Shown here piece by piece: positions 55,144-63,876 of a stretch of DNA of 64,000 nucleotides. The notes under the pieces were generated by a model that saw only the letters and a list, made by a program, of their open reading frames with translations, ran no database searches and was not told the origin of the DNA. Origin of the DNA: 3-1-20CM-4-69-9 sp963833655 (GTDB lineage Bacteria > Actinomycetota > Thermoleophilia > Gaiellales > Gaiellaceae); contig CAWHYL010000007.1 of NCBI GenBank assembly GCA_963833655.1, forward strand, positions 62,001 through 126,000, in the 5' to 3' direction. Numbering within the stretch: position 1 is the first letter of the stretch; every line of letters starts with the position of its first letter. The position numbers and the translations under genes are program-made.

Positions 55144-55908
55144 ATGGGCAAGGCGGAGTCCTTCGACGCACTCCACGCCGGCGAGCCGTTCGTCATCCCG
55201 AACCCGTGGGACGCAGGCTCGGCGAAGGTGCTGGCGAAGCTCGGCTTCAAGGCGCTCGCGACCACGAGCTCCGGGCTCGCGTTCACGCTCGGCCGGCGCG
55301 ACGGCGCCGTCACGCTCGACCAGGTGATCGCCCACACTGCGGCCGTCGATCGCGCGACCGACCTTCCGGTGTCCGTCGACCTCGAGAACGGCTACGGGCC
55401 GGAGCCCGAGGATGCGGCTCTCGCCGTCGCACGGGCGGCGGAGGCGGGCGCCGCCGGCGGCTCGATCGAGGACTACGACCCGACCGGGCGGCTCTACGAC
55501 ACCGGCCACGCCGCCGAACGCGTCGCGGCCGCCGCCGAGGCGGCCGAGCGCTTCGTCCTGACGGCACGCGCCGAGAACCACATCCGCGGCAACCCGGACC
55601 TCGACGACACGATCGAGCGCCTGCTCGCCTACGAGCAGGCTGGCGCCGACGTGCTTTACGCACCCGGCCTCGCCACCGTCGACGAGATCCGAACGGTCTG
55701 CGGCGCCGTGTCGAAGCCGGTCAACGTGCTGGCCCGCCCGAACCTGAGCTTCGAGGAGGTAGCCGCCGCCGGCGCTCGGCGCGTCAGCGTCGGCGGGGCG
55801 CTGACGTGGGTGGCCGTTGCAGGCCTCGTGTCGGCGGCCGAACGGATCCGGGACCACGGAGACTTTTCCGTGCTGGCCGCAGGCGTCAGGATCGATCAGT
55901 GGCTGTGA
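55144..55908 (+). CDS. Isocitrate lyase/PEP mutase family protein
   Basis: 254-aa TIM-barrel protein: FVIPNPWDAGSAKVLAKLGFKALATTSSG, DLPVSVDLENGYGPEP, GGSIEDYDPTGRLYD, and FVLTARAENHIRG. The catalytic Cys of isocitrate lyase (K-K-C-G-H) is absent, and the SIEDYD block is that of the PEP mutase-like/oxaloacetate decarboxylase branch. ATG chosen over an upstream TTG. Its stop overlaps the aldo/keto reductase GTG by 4 bp, so they are an operon. Substrate unknown; possibly a 2-oxo acid or carboxyphosphonate-type compound. Confidence 0.88.
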   Translation: MGKAESFDALHAGEPFVIPNPWDAGSAKVLAKLGFKALATTSSGLAFTLGRRDGAVTLDQVIAHTAAVDRATDLPVSVDLENGYGPEPEDAALAVARAAEAGAAGGSIEDYDPTGRLYDTGHAAERVAAAAEAAERFVLTARAENHIRGNPDLDDTIERLLAYEQAGADVLYAPGLATVDEIRTVCGAVSKPVNVLARPNLSFEEVAAAGARRVSVGGALTWVAVAGLVSAAERIRDHGDFSVLAAGVRIDQWL

Positions 55909-56915
55909 CGTACGTCGCCGGATCCGAGCGGTACAGCGTGATGCCGTACCGGCGCTGCGGTCGCAGCGGACTGCAGCTGCCCGCCCTGTCGGTCGGTCTC
56001 TGGCAGAACTTCGGCGGCGACGCGCCGCTCGAGCACAGCCGCGAGATCCTTCGTCGCGCGTTCGACCGCGGCGTCACCCACTTCGACCTCGCGAACAACT
56101 ACGGTCCGCCGTACGGCGCAGCGGAGGAGACGCTCGGCAAGATCATGCGCGACGACTTCCGCCCGTATCGCAACGAGCTGGTCATCTCGACGAAGGCGGG
56201 CTGGGACATGTGGTCCGGCCCGTACGGCGACGGCGGCTCGCGAAAGTACCTGCTGGCGAGCCTCGACGACAGCCTCCGCCGGCTGGGGCTCGACTACGTC
56301 GACATCTTCTACTCGCATCGCTTCCACGCGGAGACGCCGATCGACGAGACGATGGGCGCGCTCGACACGGCGGTGCGGCAGGGCAAGGCCCTCTACGCGG
56401 GCATCTCCTCGTACGACGCGCAACAGACGACGGAAGCAGCGCGGATCCTCCGCGAGCTCGGAACGCCGCTCCTGATCCACCAGCCGTCGTACTCGATGCT
56501 GAACAGATGGATTGAAGGCGGCCTGCTCGACACGCTCGGGCGCGAGGGCGTCGGCTGCATCGTCTTTTCGCCGCTCGCGCAGGGGATGCTCAGCGACAAG
56601 TACCTGAACGGCATCCCGGACGGGTCACGCGCCAGCCGGGACGGCTCGCTCTCGCCGCGGCTGCTCACCGAGGAGGCGCTGGAGAAGATCCGCGCGCTGA
56701 ACGGAATCGCGCAGCGGCGCGGCCAGTCACTCGCGCAGCTCGCGCTGGCTTGGACGCTCCGTGACCCGCGCGTCACGTCGACGCTCGTCGGTGTCAGCGG
56801 CGTGCAGCAGCTCGACGCGAACCTCGCCGCCCTCGAAAACCTCGAGCTGAGCGGGGACGAGCTGGACGAGATCGACCGCTACGCGACCGAGAGCGGCATC
56901 AATCTCTGGGCATGA
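55905..56915 (+). CDS. Aldo/keto reductase (YghZ/Kv-beta-like)
   Basis: 336-aa NADPH-dependent reductase: MPYRRCGRSGLQLPALSVGLWQNFG, FDLANNYGPPYGAAEETLGKIM with the catalytic Tyr in N-N-Y-G, STKAGWDMWSGPYGDGGSRKYL with the catalytic Lys, and YVDIFYSHRFHAETPIDETM with the His. The C-terminus has GVSGVQQLDANLAALENLELSGDELDEID. This matches the YghZ (methylglyoxal reductase-like) branch. GTG start coupled to the preceding gene. It overlaps the convergent kinase gene by 17 bp. Confidence 0.9.
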   Translation: MTYVAGSERYSVMPYRRCGRSGLQLPALSVGLWQNFGGDAPLEHSREILRRAFDRGVTHFDLANNYGPPYGAAEETLGKIMRDDFRPYRNELVISTKAGWDMWSGPYGDGGSRKYLLASLDDSLRRLGLDYVDIFYSHRFHAETPIDETMGALDTAVRQGKALYAGISSYDAQQTTEAARILRELGTPLLIHQPSYSMLNRWIEGGLLDTLGREGVGCIVFSPLAQGMLSDKYLNGIPDGSRASRDGSLSPRLLTEEALEKIRALNGIAQRRGQSLAQLALAWTLRDPRVTSTLVGVSGVQQLDANLAALENLELSGDELDEIDRYATESGINLWA

Positions 56916-57660
56916 GTGGGCGACGCGACGCCGGCGCAAGAGATCCGCGAGCTGCCGAAGCTGCTGAGCGAGCGCCGCGCCTGCGCGCCTCTTCGACGTC
57001 GGCGCCGGCCGCAAGCGCGACGAGGAACGCGGCCGCGAACGCGTCGCCCGCGCCGAACGGCGACGTGCGCTCGACGCCGTAGTCGTCCTTGATGCAGACG
57101 ATCTCGAAGCGGTTCTCGAGCCGCGGGACTGCCTTCGCCTCCGCGGGCGTGGCGAAGACGACACGGGCGTCGAAGTCGCCGCGCGCGAGGCGTGGCGAGG
57201 CGAGGTCGACCGCCGTCCAGTCGCCCTCGAACGTCTCGAGCGCGGCGAGCGCGGCGTCACGCGAGCCGTCCTGAAAGAGCGCGAAACCGGAAACGAGCAG
57301 CGCATCGCCGTGCAGCGGCGACGGCAGGTCGCCCCTGCAGAGGCGCGCGTTCGCACCGCGGTCGGCGACAACGGCATCGGCAAGCGCGATTGCCGTGCCG
57401 GTCGGCACCTCGCCGTCACGGGCGAGCTGCGCGTCGACACCGTGCTCCGCGAGCGTCGCGACGACGAGATCGCCTGCGGCGTCGGCGCCGACGCGCCCGA
57501 CGACCTGCGCCTCTGCGCCCAGCTCGCACGCCGCGAGCGCCGCGTTGACCGCCGAGCCACCTGCGCGTAGCGCGACCTGCCCGTGTGCACGCTCCGCGGG
57601 TGCGGGCAGCCGGTCGGTCTCGACGTCGACCATGACGTCGCCGACCGTCACGAGCTTCAC
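56899..57660 (-). CDS. PfkB-family carbohydrate kinase
   Basis: 253-aa sugar kinase. N-terminal VTVGDVMVDVE and GGSAVNAALAACELGAEAQVVGRVGADAAGD; C-terminal GAGDAFAAAFL at 203-213 with catalytic Asp206. The segment between the nucleotide-binding strand (VCIKDDYGVE) and the GAGD loop is about 15 residues shorter than usual, so the ATP site may be altered or the sequence slightly damaged. GTG start overlaps the cyclase stop by 4 bp. Sugar unknown; ribokinase-like or adenosine kinase-like. Confidence 0.8.
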   Translation of the reverse strand: MKLVTVGDVMVDVETDRLPAPAERAHGQVALRAGGSAVNAALAACELGAEAQVVGRVGADAAGDLVVATLAEHGVDAQLARDGEVPTGTAIALADAVVADRGANARLCRGDLPSPLHGDALLVSGFALFQDGSRDAALAALETFEGDWTAVDLASPRLARGDFDARVVFATPAEAKAVPRLENRFEIVCIKDDYGVERTSPFGAGDAFAAAFLVALAAGADVEEARRRGARSAASAARGSLAPASRRPLMPRD

Positions 57661-60600
57661 GCGGAGCGGATCTCTTGCACGACCGGCGACGTCGCCAGCG
57701 TCGCGGCTCGCTCCGGCACGAGCGCGGCGCCGAACGAGTCGACGAGCTCCTTCGCCTCGGAGTACGCGGTCGCCGCCTCGTCGTCGCGGCCGAGGGCGTA
57801 CGCGACGCGGCCGAGCGCCGCGCGCGCGTTCCAGCGCGCGTACGGGCTCACGATCCGGTCGGCGATCTCCACGCCCGACCGCAGCGCCGCAAGTGCGTCG
57901 TCGTTGCGGCGCAGGCGCGCGAGCGCTTGCCCCAGCGTCGACAGCGAGCGTGCCTCGTACTTCGCGCGGCGCGTGCGGCGCGCGACGTCGACCGCCCGCT
58001 GCGCCCACTGCGCGGCTTCCTCCGCGGACTCGGCCTCGAGCGCGATCTCCGCGCGTGCCGCCAGCAGACGTCCCGCGATCAGCCAGGTCGTCCACCCGGT
58101 GGCGCGCTCCGCCGCTTGCCAGCGCTCCGGCCACTGCGCCTGCGCCGAGCCGACGTCGCCGGCGAGCAGGTCGGTCCACACGAGATCCGCGCCAGCGAAC
58201 TGGCGCGGCATGCCGAAGACCATCGCCGCCGCCTGTTCGGCGGCCTCTTCCGTCCGGCGGCGCGCCTCCTCGAGGTCATGCACCTCGCGATAGGCGAGCG
58301 TCGAGTAGTTCAGCAGCACCCGTGTCGGATGGCCGAGGTCGCGCGCCACGGCGAAGAGCTCGTCCCAGATCGCCAGCGCCTCTTCGTGCCGGCCGAGCCC
58401 CGCGAGTGCGAGCGCCTCGAGGCCGCCGCCGCGCAGCAGCGACTCCGCGCTGTGAACGTCTGCCGCCTGCGCACGCGTCTGTCGCGAGAGCTCGATCGAT
58501 CGCTCGTACTCGCCTCGCCAGTACGTGGTGTCGGCGTGCAGGTGCATCAAGTGGGCCAACGGCAGCTGGCGCTCACCGGGAACCCACAGCTCGAGCGCAC
58601 GCTCGCCCAGCTCGAGGGCGCGGTCCAGGTCGCCCTCGGCCCCGCGCATTGCGGCCGCCTCGCTCTGCAGCGCAAGCGCGGCAGCGACGCCCGAGTCGTC
58701 CTTTAACTCCCGGGCGAGCTCGAGCGTCACGTCGGCGGTCGCCGATGCGTCGTTGTCACGCTCGGTCCACACGTACGCGAGGCCGAGGCCGACGAGCCCG
58801 TCGAGCTTCGCTCCGCCGGTGAGCTCCGGGATCAGCGCGCTGAGCTCTGCAACCGCGGCCTCGTAGTCGTCGAGCTCGACGAGGGCCAGCCCGCGCTGGA
58901 GCCGAATCTGACGCTGCAGCTGCTCGTCGTCCGTGAGCTCGATCGCGCGCGTGTAGAGGTCGAGGACCGCGCCCTGCGCCCAGCTCCTGCGCGCCGCGTC
59001 GGCCGCGGCGAGCAGGTACGGAATCGCGCGAGCGCCCTCGCCGGCCTCCCGCCAGTGGTACGCCAGGATCGTCGCGAGCGCCTCGCCGACCAGGCGCTCC
59101 TCGATGTACCGCGCGACGGCGGCGTGCCGCTCGCGCCGCTGCGCCCGCGGCACCGTCGCGTACGCGACCTCCCGGATGAGCATGTGCTTGAACGTGAACT
59201 GCGCGTCGCCTGCCACCTGGCTCGTCGAGTCGCGGCGAACGAAGTCGCGCGCCTCGAGCACGGCGAGGGCCTCGTCGACGTCGTCGACCGAGCCGACCGC
59301 CTCGAGAATGCCGCGCCAGAAGGTCTTGCCGATGACGGCCGCGGCCAGCAGAGCGTGTCGGGCGCCGGCGGGTAGCGCGTCGATGCGTGCGGCGATCGCC
59401 TCGCGCACCGTGACAGGCAGCTCGTCACCGCCGCGCTCGGCGATCGAGGCGGCGAGCTCCTCGAGGAAGAGCGGATTCCCGCCGGCGACGTCGACGAGGC
59501 GGTTGGGATCCATCCCGACCACGAGCTGTTCCGCGAGCGCGCGCGCATCTGTGTCGGGCAGCGGTTCGAGTGGCATCGTCGTCTGCGCGCCGAGACCCGT
59601 TCCCCAGGTCGGTTGAACGTCGAGCAGCTCGGGACGCGCGGTGGCGACGAGCACCGCCGGCGCGTCGCGCGTATGCCGCGCCAAGTAGCCGAGCAGCTCG
59701 AGCTCGCTCGAGTCGGCCCAGTGGATGTCCTCGAACACGAACACCGTCGGTTGCGCGAGCGCCGCGCACTCGATGAAGCGCCGCGCCGCGAACATCAGGA
59801 GCGCGCCCGTCGGAACGTCGTCGTCCGGCGCCAGGCCGAGCAGCAAGAGCAGATGCCGCAGCGTGTCGGCCGCCTCGCCTTCCGGCATCAGCTGAGCGAC
59901 CGCCGCCTCGAGCTTCGGCCGCGCAGCGGCCGGCGAGTCGGATTCGAGGATGCCGCTCAGGTCATGGACGATGCGCGAGAACGCCTGGTAGCCGGAGCGT
60001 TCCTCGTACGGCAGGCAGCGCCCGCGCAGGATCCGCCCGCCGTCTGCGTCGGCGAGCGCGACGATCTCGCGGCAGAGGCGAGATTTGCCGATCCCCGGCG
60101 GGCCGACGAGGGTGACCAGGTGCGGCCGGCGCTCGTCGATCGCGTGGCGCCAGACGGAGCGCAGCACCTCGAGCTCGCGCTCGCGGCCGACGAGCCGCGC
60201 CGCGCCGAGCGGACGTTCGGCCGGAGCCGTCGCTGCCTCGAGGGCGAGCCACGCCTCGACTGCCTCGGCTTTGCCCTTCGCGTCGACCGACGGCAGCTCC
60301 TCGTAACGGATTGCGTGCCGGGTCGCACGAAACGTCTCCACACCGACGATGAGACCTCCGTGGGGAGCGGCGTTCTGCAGCCGCGCTGCGGTGTTGACGA
60401 CGTCGCCTGTCGCCAGCGCTTCGCCGCTGCGCCCCCGATCGACGGAGACGATCGCCTCGCCGGTGTTGACCGCCGCGCGCGCCGCGAGGTCGAGGGCGGC
60501 AACTGCCTCGAGCACGCGCAGGCCGGCGCGAACCGCGCGCTCTGCGTCGTCGCCGTGCGCGATCGGCGCGCCGAAGACGGCCATCACGGCATCGCCGATG

Positions 60601-60866
60601 AACTTCTCGACGACTCCGCCGTACTGCTCGATGCACCGCTTGGCTTCGCGGTGATACGCCTGAAGCAGGTCGCGCACGTCCTCGGGGTCGGCCTTGTCTG
60701 CTCGCGCCGTCGAGTCGACGAGGTCGACGAACAGGACGGAGACGAGCTTCCGCTCCTCCTGCGGCGGGTGCGCATCGCCGAGCGGCGCGCCGCAGCTGCT
60801 GCAGAAGCGGGCCCCCGGCGAGTTGCCCTCGCCGCAGTTCCGGCATCGAACCTCGACGGCGGTCAT
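57657..60866 (-). CDS. Adenylate cyclase-type regulator with ATPase and TPR domains
   Basis: 1069-aa protein. A zinc ribbon (CRNCGEGNSPGARFCSSCG, residues 8-26) precedes a class III cyclase domain at about 40-210, with metal Asp48 in LFVDLVDST and Asp92 in FIGDAVMAVFG and VVNTAARLQ for substrate binding. A STAND-type ATPase follows with Walker A GPPGIGKS at 255-262 and Walker B VFVFEDIHWADSSELELL; the rest is TPR-like helical repeats. Such proteins may sense a ligand and make cAMP, or act as signalling scaffolds. ATG start. The sugar kinase follows in the same operon. Partner of the other cyclase at 33 kb unknown. Confidence 0.9.
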   Translation of the reverse strand: MTAVEVRCRNCGEGNSPGARFCSSCGAPLGDAHPPQEERKLVSVLFVDLVDSTARADKADPEDVRDLLQAYHREAKRCIEQYGGVVEKFIGDAVMAVFGAPIAHGDDAERAVRAGLRVLEAVAALDLAARAAVNTGEAIVSVDRGRSGEALATGDVVNTAARLQNAAPHGGLIVGVETFRATRHAIRYEELPSVDAKGKAEAVEAWLALEAATAPAERPLGAARLVGRERELEVLRSVWRHAIDERRPHLVTLVGPPGIGKSRLCREIVALADADGGRILRGRCLPYEERSGYQAFSRIVHDLSGILESDSPAAARPKLEAAVAQLMPEGEAADTLRHLLLLLGLAPDDDVPTGALLMFAARRFIECAALAQPTVFVFEDIHWADSSELELLGYLARHTRDAPAVLVATARPELLDVQPTWGTGLGAQTTMPLEPLPDTDARALAEQLVVGMDPNRLVDVAGGNPLFLEELAASIAERGGDELPVTVREAIAARIDALPAGARHALLAAAVIGKTFWRGILEAVGSVDDVDEALAVLEARDFVRRDSTSQVAGDAQFTFKHMLIREVAYATVPRAQRRERHAAVARYIEERLVGEALATILAYHWREAGEGARAIPYLLAAADAARRSWAQGAVLDLYTRAIELTDDEQLQRQIRLQRGLALVELDDYEAAVAELSALIPELTGGAKLDGLVGLGLAYVWTERDNDASATADVTLELARELKDDSGVAAALALQSEAAAMRGAEGDLDRALELGERALELWVPGERQLPLAHLMHLHADTTYWRGEYERSIELSRQTRAQAADVHSAESLLRGGGLEALALAGLGRHEEALAIWDELFAVARDLGHPTRVLLNYSTLAYREVHDLEEARRRTEEAAEQAAAMVFGMPRQFAGADLVWTDLLAGDVGSAQAQWPERWQAAERATGWTTWLIAGRLLAARAEIALEAESAEEAAQWAQRAVDVARRTRRAKYEARSLSTLGQALARLRRNDDALAALRSGVEIADRIVSPYARWNARAALGRVAYALGRDDEAATAYSEAKELVDSFGAALVPERAATLATSPVVQEIRSA

Positions 60867-60911
60867 CGACTCGAAGTGTCGCGGACGGGGCGCAACTGTT
60901 CAAACTGCGGC

Positions 60912-61421
60912 ATGGACTTCCCCGAGCTCGTGCGGACGAGGAGGACGCACAAGTCGTTCGGCCCCGAGCCCGTGCCGAGCGAAACCCTCGACGAGCTGCT
61001 CGAGCTCGCGCGCTGGGCGCCGAACCACCACCGGACCAACCCGTGGCGGTTCCGCGTCGTGGGGCCCGAGACGCTCGAGGGGCTGAAGAAGGCCGCAGGG
61101 CCGGCGGAGGCGCCGAAGCTCGACCGGGCGCCGACGCTCGTGGTCGCGTCGTGCGTGCTGGGCGGCGACCTGCAGGGCGACGAGGAGGACATCTGCGCGA
61201 CCGCCGGCGCGATTTTCATCGTGCTGCTCGCGGCCCATGCGCGCGGCCTCGCCGGGTACTGGCGCACGCCGCGGGTTCTGCGGACAAAAGCCGGCCGCGA
61301 CGCCGTCGGCCTGCCGGGCGGCGAGCGCTTCCTGGGCCTGATCCACCTCGGAGCGCCGCGCGCCGACCCACCCGTGCCCCAGCGCGCACCACTGTCGGCG
61401 TACCGCACGTACCTGCCGTAG
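60912..61421 (+). CDS. Nitroreductase family protein
   Basis: 169-aa FMN-dependent oxidoreductase. MDFPELVRTRRTHKSFGPEPVPSETLDELLELARWAPNHHRTNPWRFRVV is the family start with the FMN-binding R-R-S/T-x-x-x-F motif; later DICATAGAIFIVLLAAHARGLAGYW and LGLIHLGAPRADP. Length is typical of the short group. Divergent from the cyclase gene with 45 bp between starts. Could reduce nitro compounds, quinones or flavins; not resolvable. Confidence 0.9.
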   Translation: MDFPELVRTRRTHKSFGPEPVPSETLDELLELARWAPNHHRTNPWRFRVVGPETLEGLKKAAGPAEAPKLDRAPTLVVASCVLGGDLQGDEEDICATAGAIFIVLLAAHARGLAGYWRTPRVLRTKAGRDAVGLPGGERFLGLIHLGAPRADPPVPQRAPLSAYRTYLP

Positions 61422-61434
61422 GTACCGTGGATGC

Positions 61435-61599
61435 ATGGCCGAACCTGCCGCCGAGGCGGGCACGCACGAAGTCGTCTGCCCGCACTGCAAGAAGACGTTC
61501 ACAGCCGAGCTGCTCGCCGGTCAGACGGAGCGACATCGCGGCTTCAAGTGCCCGCACTGCAAGCTGTTCGTCCCGGCCGACCGCGCCCGCAGCCGCTAG
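61435..61599 (+). CDS. Small zinc-ribbon protein, 54 aa
   Basis: Short gene with ATG two bases after an out-of-frame ATG. It begins MAEPAAEAGTHEVV and contains two CPHCK knuckles spaced by 20 residues (CPHCKKTFTAEL and CPHCKLFVPADR), a classic treble-clef/zinc-ribbon layout binding one zinc. It lies 13 bp after the nitroreductase gene and may be in the same transcript. Function unknown. Confidence 0.8.
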   Translation: MAEPAAEAGTHEVVCPHCKKTFTAELLAGQTERHRGFKCPHCKLFVPADRARSR

Positions 61600-61660
61600 A
61601 CAGGCCCGCCGGAGCTGTCCCTCGTTCAAGGGATAGCCGGGGGCTGCCGATGAGCCTTTC

Positions 61661-63667
61661 GTGGCTGTCGACGCTGCCGCCTCACGGTCGGTCCGACTTG
61701 CAGTCCCCGCCCGGCTCTGGGTCACGGGGATCGTCACGGCGAGCTTTCTCGCGCGGCTGATCGCCGCCGCCGGACGGCCCGTCCCCCACTACCTCCCCGA
61801 CGAGTACATCTACCCGTCGCTCGCGCGCAGCTTCGCCGAGCACGGGCAGCCGATCATCCGCGGCGCCGGCGTCCACTTTCCGGCGCTGCTCGATCCCCTG
61901 CTGACCGCGCCGGTCTGGCTCGTGACCCATGACCCGGTTCGCGCGTACGCGATCACCCAGGGGCTGCACGCGGCGTTCGTCTCGCTGGCGGCGATTCCGG
62001 CGTACCTGCTGAGCAAGCGCCTCGAGCTCCCGCTGTGGCTCGCCGTCGGCGTCGCAGCCCTCGCCGTCGCAGTCCCCGACGGCGTGTACGCCTCGAGCAT
62101 GCTGGCGGATCCGCTCGCGTATCCGCTCGTGCTCACGACGATCTACCTCGGCGTCTGCCTCGTCGAGCGCTCGACGCTCGGCCTGCAGCTGGCCTTCGCA
62201 CTCTCCAGCGCGCTCGCGGTGCTGGCCCGCGTGCAGTACGCCGTCGTCCCGCTGGCGGTGGTCGGAGCCGAGCTCGTCGCCGATCGCGGCCGCGTTCTCC
62301 GCTCGGTCCGTCGCCTCTGGCTGGTGCTCGTCCTGGTCCTCGTCCCACCGACGATTCTGTGGACGACGCTCGGCTCTCACCGCGTGCTCGGCGTGTACTC
62401 GCACGGCGATCACGCCGTGCACCCGGGCGTGCTGGCGCAGTGGGTGGGGCGCGAGGCGATGCTGCTCGCGTACGCGAGCGGCTGGGTGCTGGTCCCGGGC
62501 GCGCTCGTCGGTCTCGCCCTCGCGACGGTGCGGCCGTGGCGCCGCGCCGACCTGGCGTTCGCCGTCACGACCTTGCTGCTCGCAGGCGCTCTGCTGCTAG
62601 AGGCGGCGCAGATCGCCGGCACGGACTCGCAGCGTTTCCAGGAGCGCTACCTCTTCAGCCTCGTCCCGCTGCTCGCGATCGCCTTTGGCCTTTACGTGAA
62701 GCGCAGCCTGCCGCTGCGGATCCCCGTCGGGCTCTGCTCGGCGGCGCTGCTGCTGCTGGCCGCACGCATACCGCTGTCCGGCTACGCAGCCGCGCACAAC
62801 AAGGACGACTCGCCGACGTTGTGGGCCGTGCTGCGCTTCGAGGCAATCGTCTCGGTCGGCAGCGGGGCGCTCGCGATCGCGCTCCTCGCCGCCGGGCTCT
62901 CCGGGATTGCAGCGCTCGTCGCGTTCAGAAAGCTGCCGGCCGTCGTCGCCGTCGTCGCGGCGCTCGCGGCTTGTTGCGCGCTCTCCGCCGGCGCGTCCTC
63001 GTACGACCACCTCAGCAGCACGAGCCTGCGGCACTCGCTGAACCCGGATCTGCGCTGGGTCGACCACGCGCACCTGGGCGGCGTCGACCTGCTCGCACCG
63101 CCCGGTGCGCGGAAGGAGCAGTCGTGGGAGCAGCTCTTCTGGAACACCTCGGTCACGCGCCTGCTGCTGCTCGGCAGCCCGCCGCTCGACCAGTTCGACA
63201 CGAAGTTCGTGCGCGTCGCGCCCGACGGGCGGCTGCTCGTCGACGGACGAACCGACCGGCGGCCGCTGCTCGTCCAGACCTATGCGTCGACGGTGGAGAT
63301 GACGGGCGTGCAGCGCGTGCGGCGCGACGTCATCTTCGACCTCTACCGCCCGCGCGGAACGCCGCGGCTACGGCTCGTCGCGGCGGGCCGCTTCCCGGAC
63401 AAGTGGCTGGCACCACTCGGGGCGATCACGGTCTGGACAAACCGCCCGGGCACGCTCACGCTCGTCGTGACGATGCCGCGCGGCGCGCAGGTGACGCCGG
63501 TGCGCTTCAACGACCGCCTCGTGCAGGTGCGCCCCGGCGCACGCACGAGATTGCGCTTCCACGTCCCCGCCGGCGGCGCGTGGAGCCTGCACTTCCGCAG
63601 CAAGAAGCAGGGCTACATCGGCGACCGCGCAGTGAGCGTGCTCGCGCCCGTAGTCCGCTTCGACTGA
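61661..63667 (+). CDS. Polytopic membrane glycosyltransferase-like protein (GT39/ArnT-like)
   Basis: 668-aa protein with about eleven to twelve helices in the first 450 residues and a soluble C-terminal domain of some 200 residues. The loop HYLPDEYIYPSLARSFAEHGQPIIRGAGVHFPALLDPLL after TM1 has the acidic D-E/-Y pattern of GT-C transferases that use polyprenyl-phosphate sugars. The C-terminal domain includes FDLYRPRGTPRLRLVAAGRFPDKW and ends in beta-strand-rich sequence. GTG start; ribosome site weak. Probably modifies extracytoplasmic polymers or proteins; donor and acceptor unknown. Confidence 0.75.
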   Translation: MAVDAAASRSVRLAVPARLWVTGIVTASFLARLIAAAGRPVPHYLPDEYIYPSLARSFAEHGQPIIRGAGVHFPALLDPLLTAPVWLVTHDPVRAYAITQGLHAAFVSLAAIPAYLLSKRLELPLWLAVGVAALAVAVPDGVYASSMLADPLAYPLVLTTIYLGVCLVERSTLGLQLAFALSSALAVLARVQYAVVPLAVVGAELVADRGRVLRSVRRLWLVLVLVLVPPTILWTTLGSHRVLGVYSHGDHAVHPGVLAQWVGREAMLLAYASGWVLVPGALVGLALATVRPWRRADLAFAVTTLLLAGALLLEAAQIAGTDSQRFQERYLFSLVPLLAIAFGLYVKRSLPLRIPVGLCSAALLLLAARIPLSGYAAAHNKDDSPTLWAVLRFEAIVSVGSGALAIALLAAGLSGIAALVAFRKLPAVVAVVAALAACCALSAGASSYDHLSSTSLRHSLNPDLRWVDHAHLGGVDLLAPPGARKEQSWEQLFWNTSVTRLLLLGSPPLDQFDTKFVRVAPDGRLLVDGRTDRRPLLVQTYASTVEMTGVQRVRRDVIFDLYRPRGTPRLRLVAAGRFPDKWLAPLGAITVWTNRPGTLTLVVTMPRGAQVTPVRFNDRLVQVRPGARTRLRFHVPAGGAWSLHFRSKKQGYIGDRAVSVLAPVVRFD

Positions 63668-63876
63668 CGCGCGAATCGCAGGAACGCGAAGGGCCGGAGG
63701 CTAGTGCACTGCACTAGCCGCAGGCCGAACTAACGCGTGCCGCGACGCGCAGCGCCGAGGCACGCGGACCACACCCTCGTGCCGAAGCCAAAGAGTGCGC
63801 GGGCTCCGCCCGCGCACGTTTCCCGCGAAGCGGCGTACCCGAAAAACCGCGCGAAAGCGAAGCTTTCGCGCGGTAG
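63668..63876. other. Intergenic region with several palindromes
   Basis: 209 bp without a gene. It contains GGCTAGTGCA-C-TGCACTAGCC (63699-63719, perfect 10-bp arms with a 1-nt centre), GTGCGCGGGC-TCC-GCCCGCGCAC (63795-63817) followed by GTTT, and the sigma-factor terminator. The first two could end the glycosyltransferase-like gene or be protein sites. Confidence 0.6.
63842..63874 (-). terminator. Rho-independent terminator of the sigma factor gene
   Basis: On the minus strand ACCGCGCGAAAGC-TTC-GCTTTCGCGCGGT is followed by TTTTC: a 13-bp stem with triloop and a U-run, directly after the stop codon. Confidence 0.9.
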
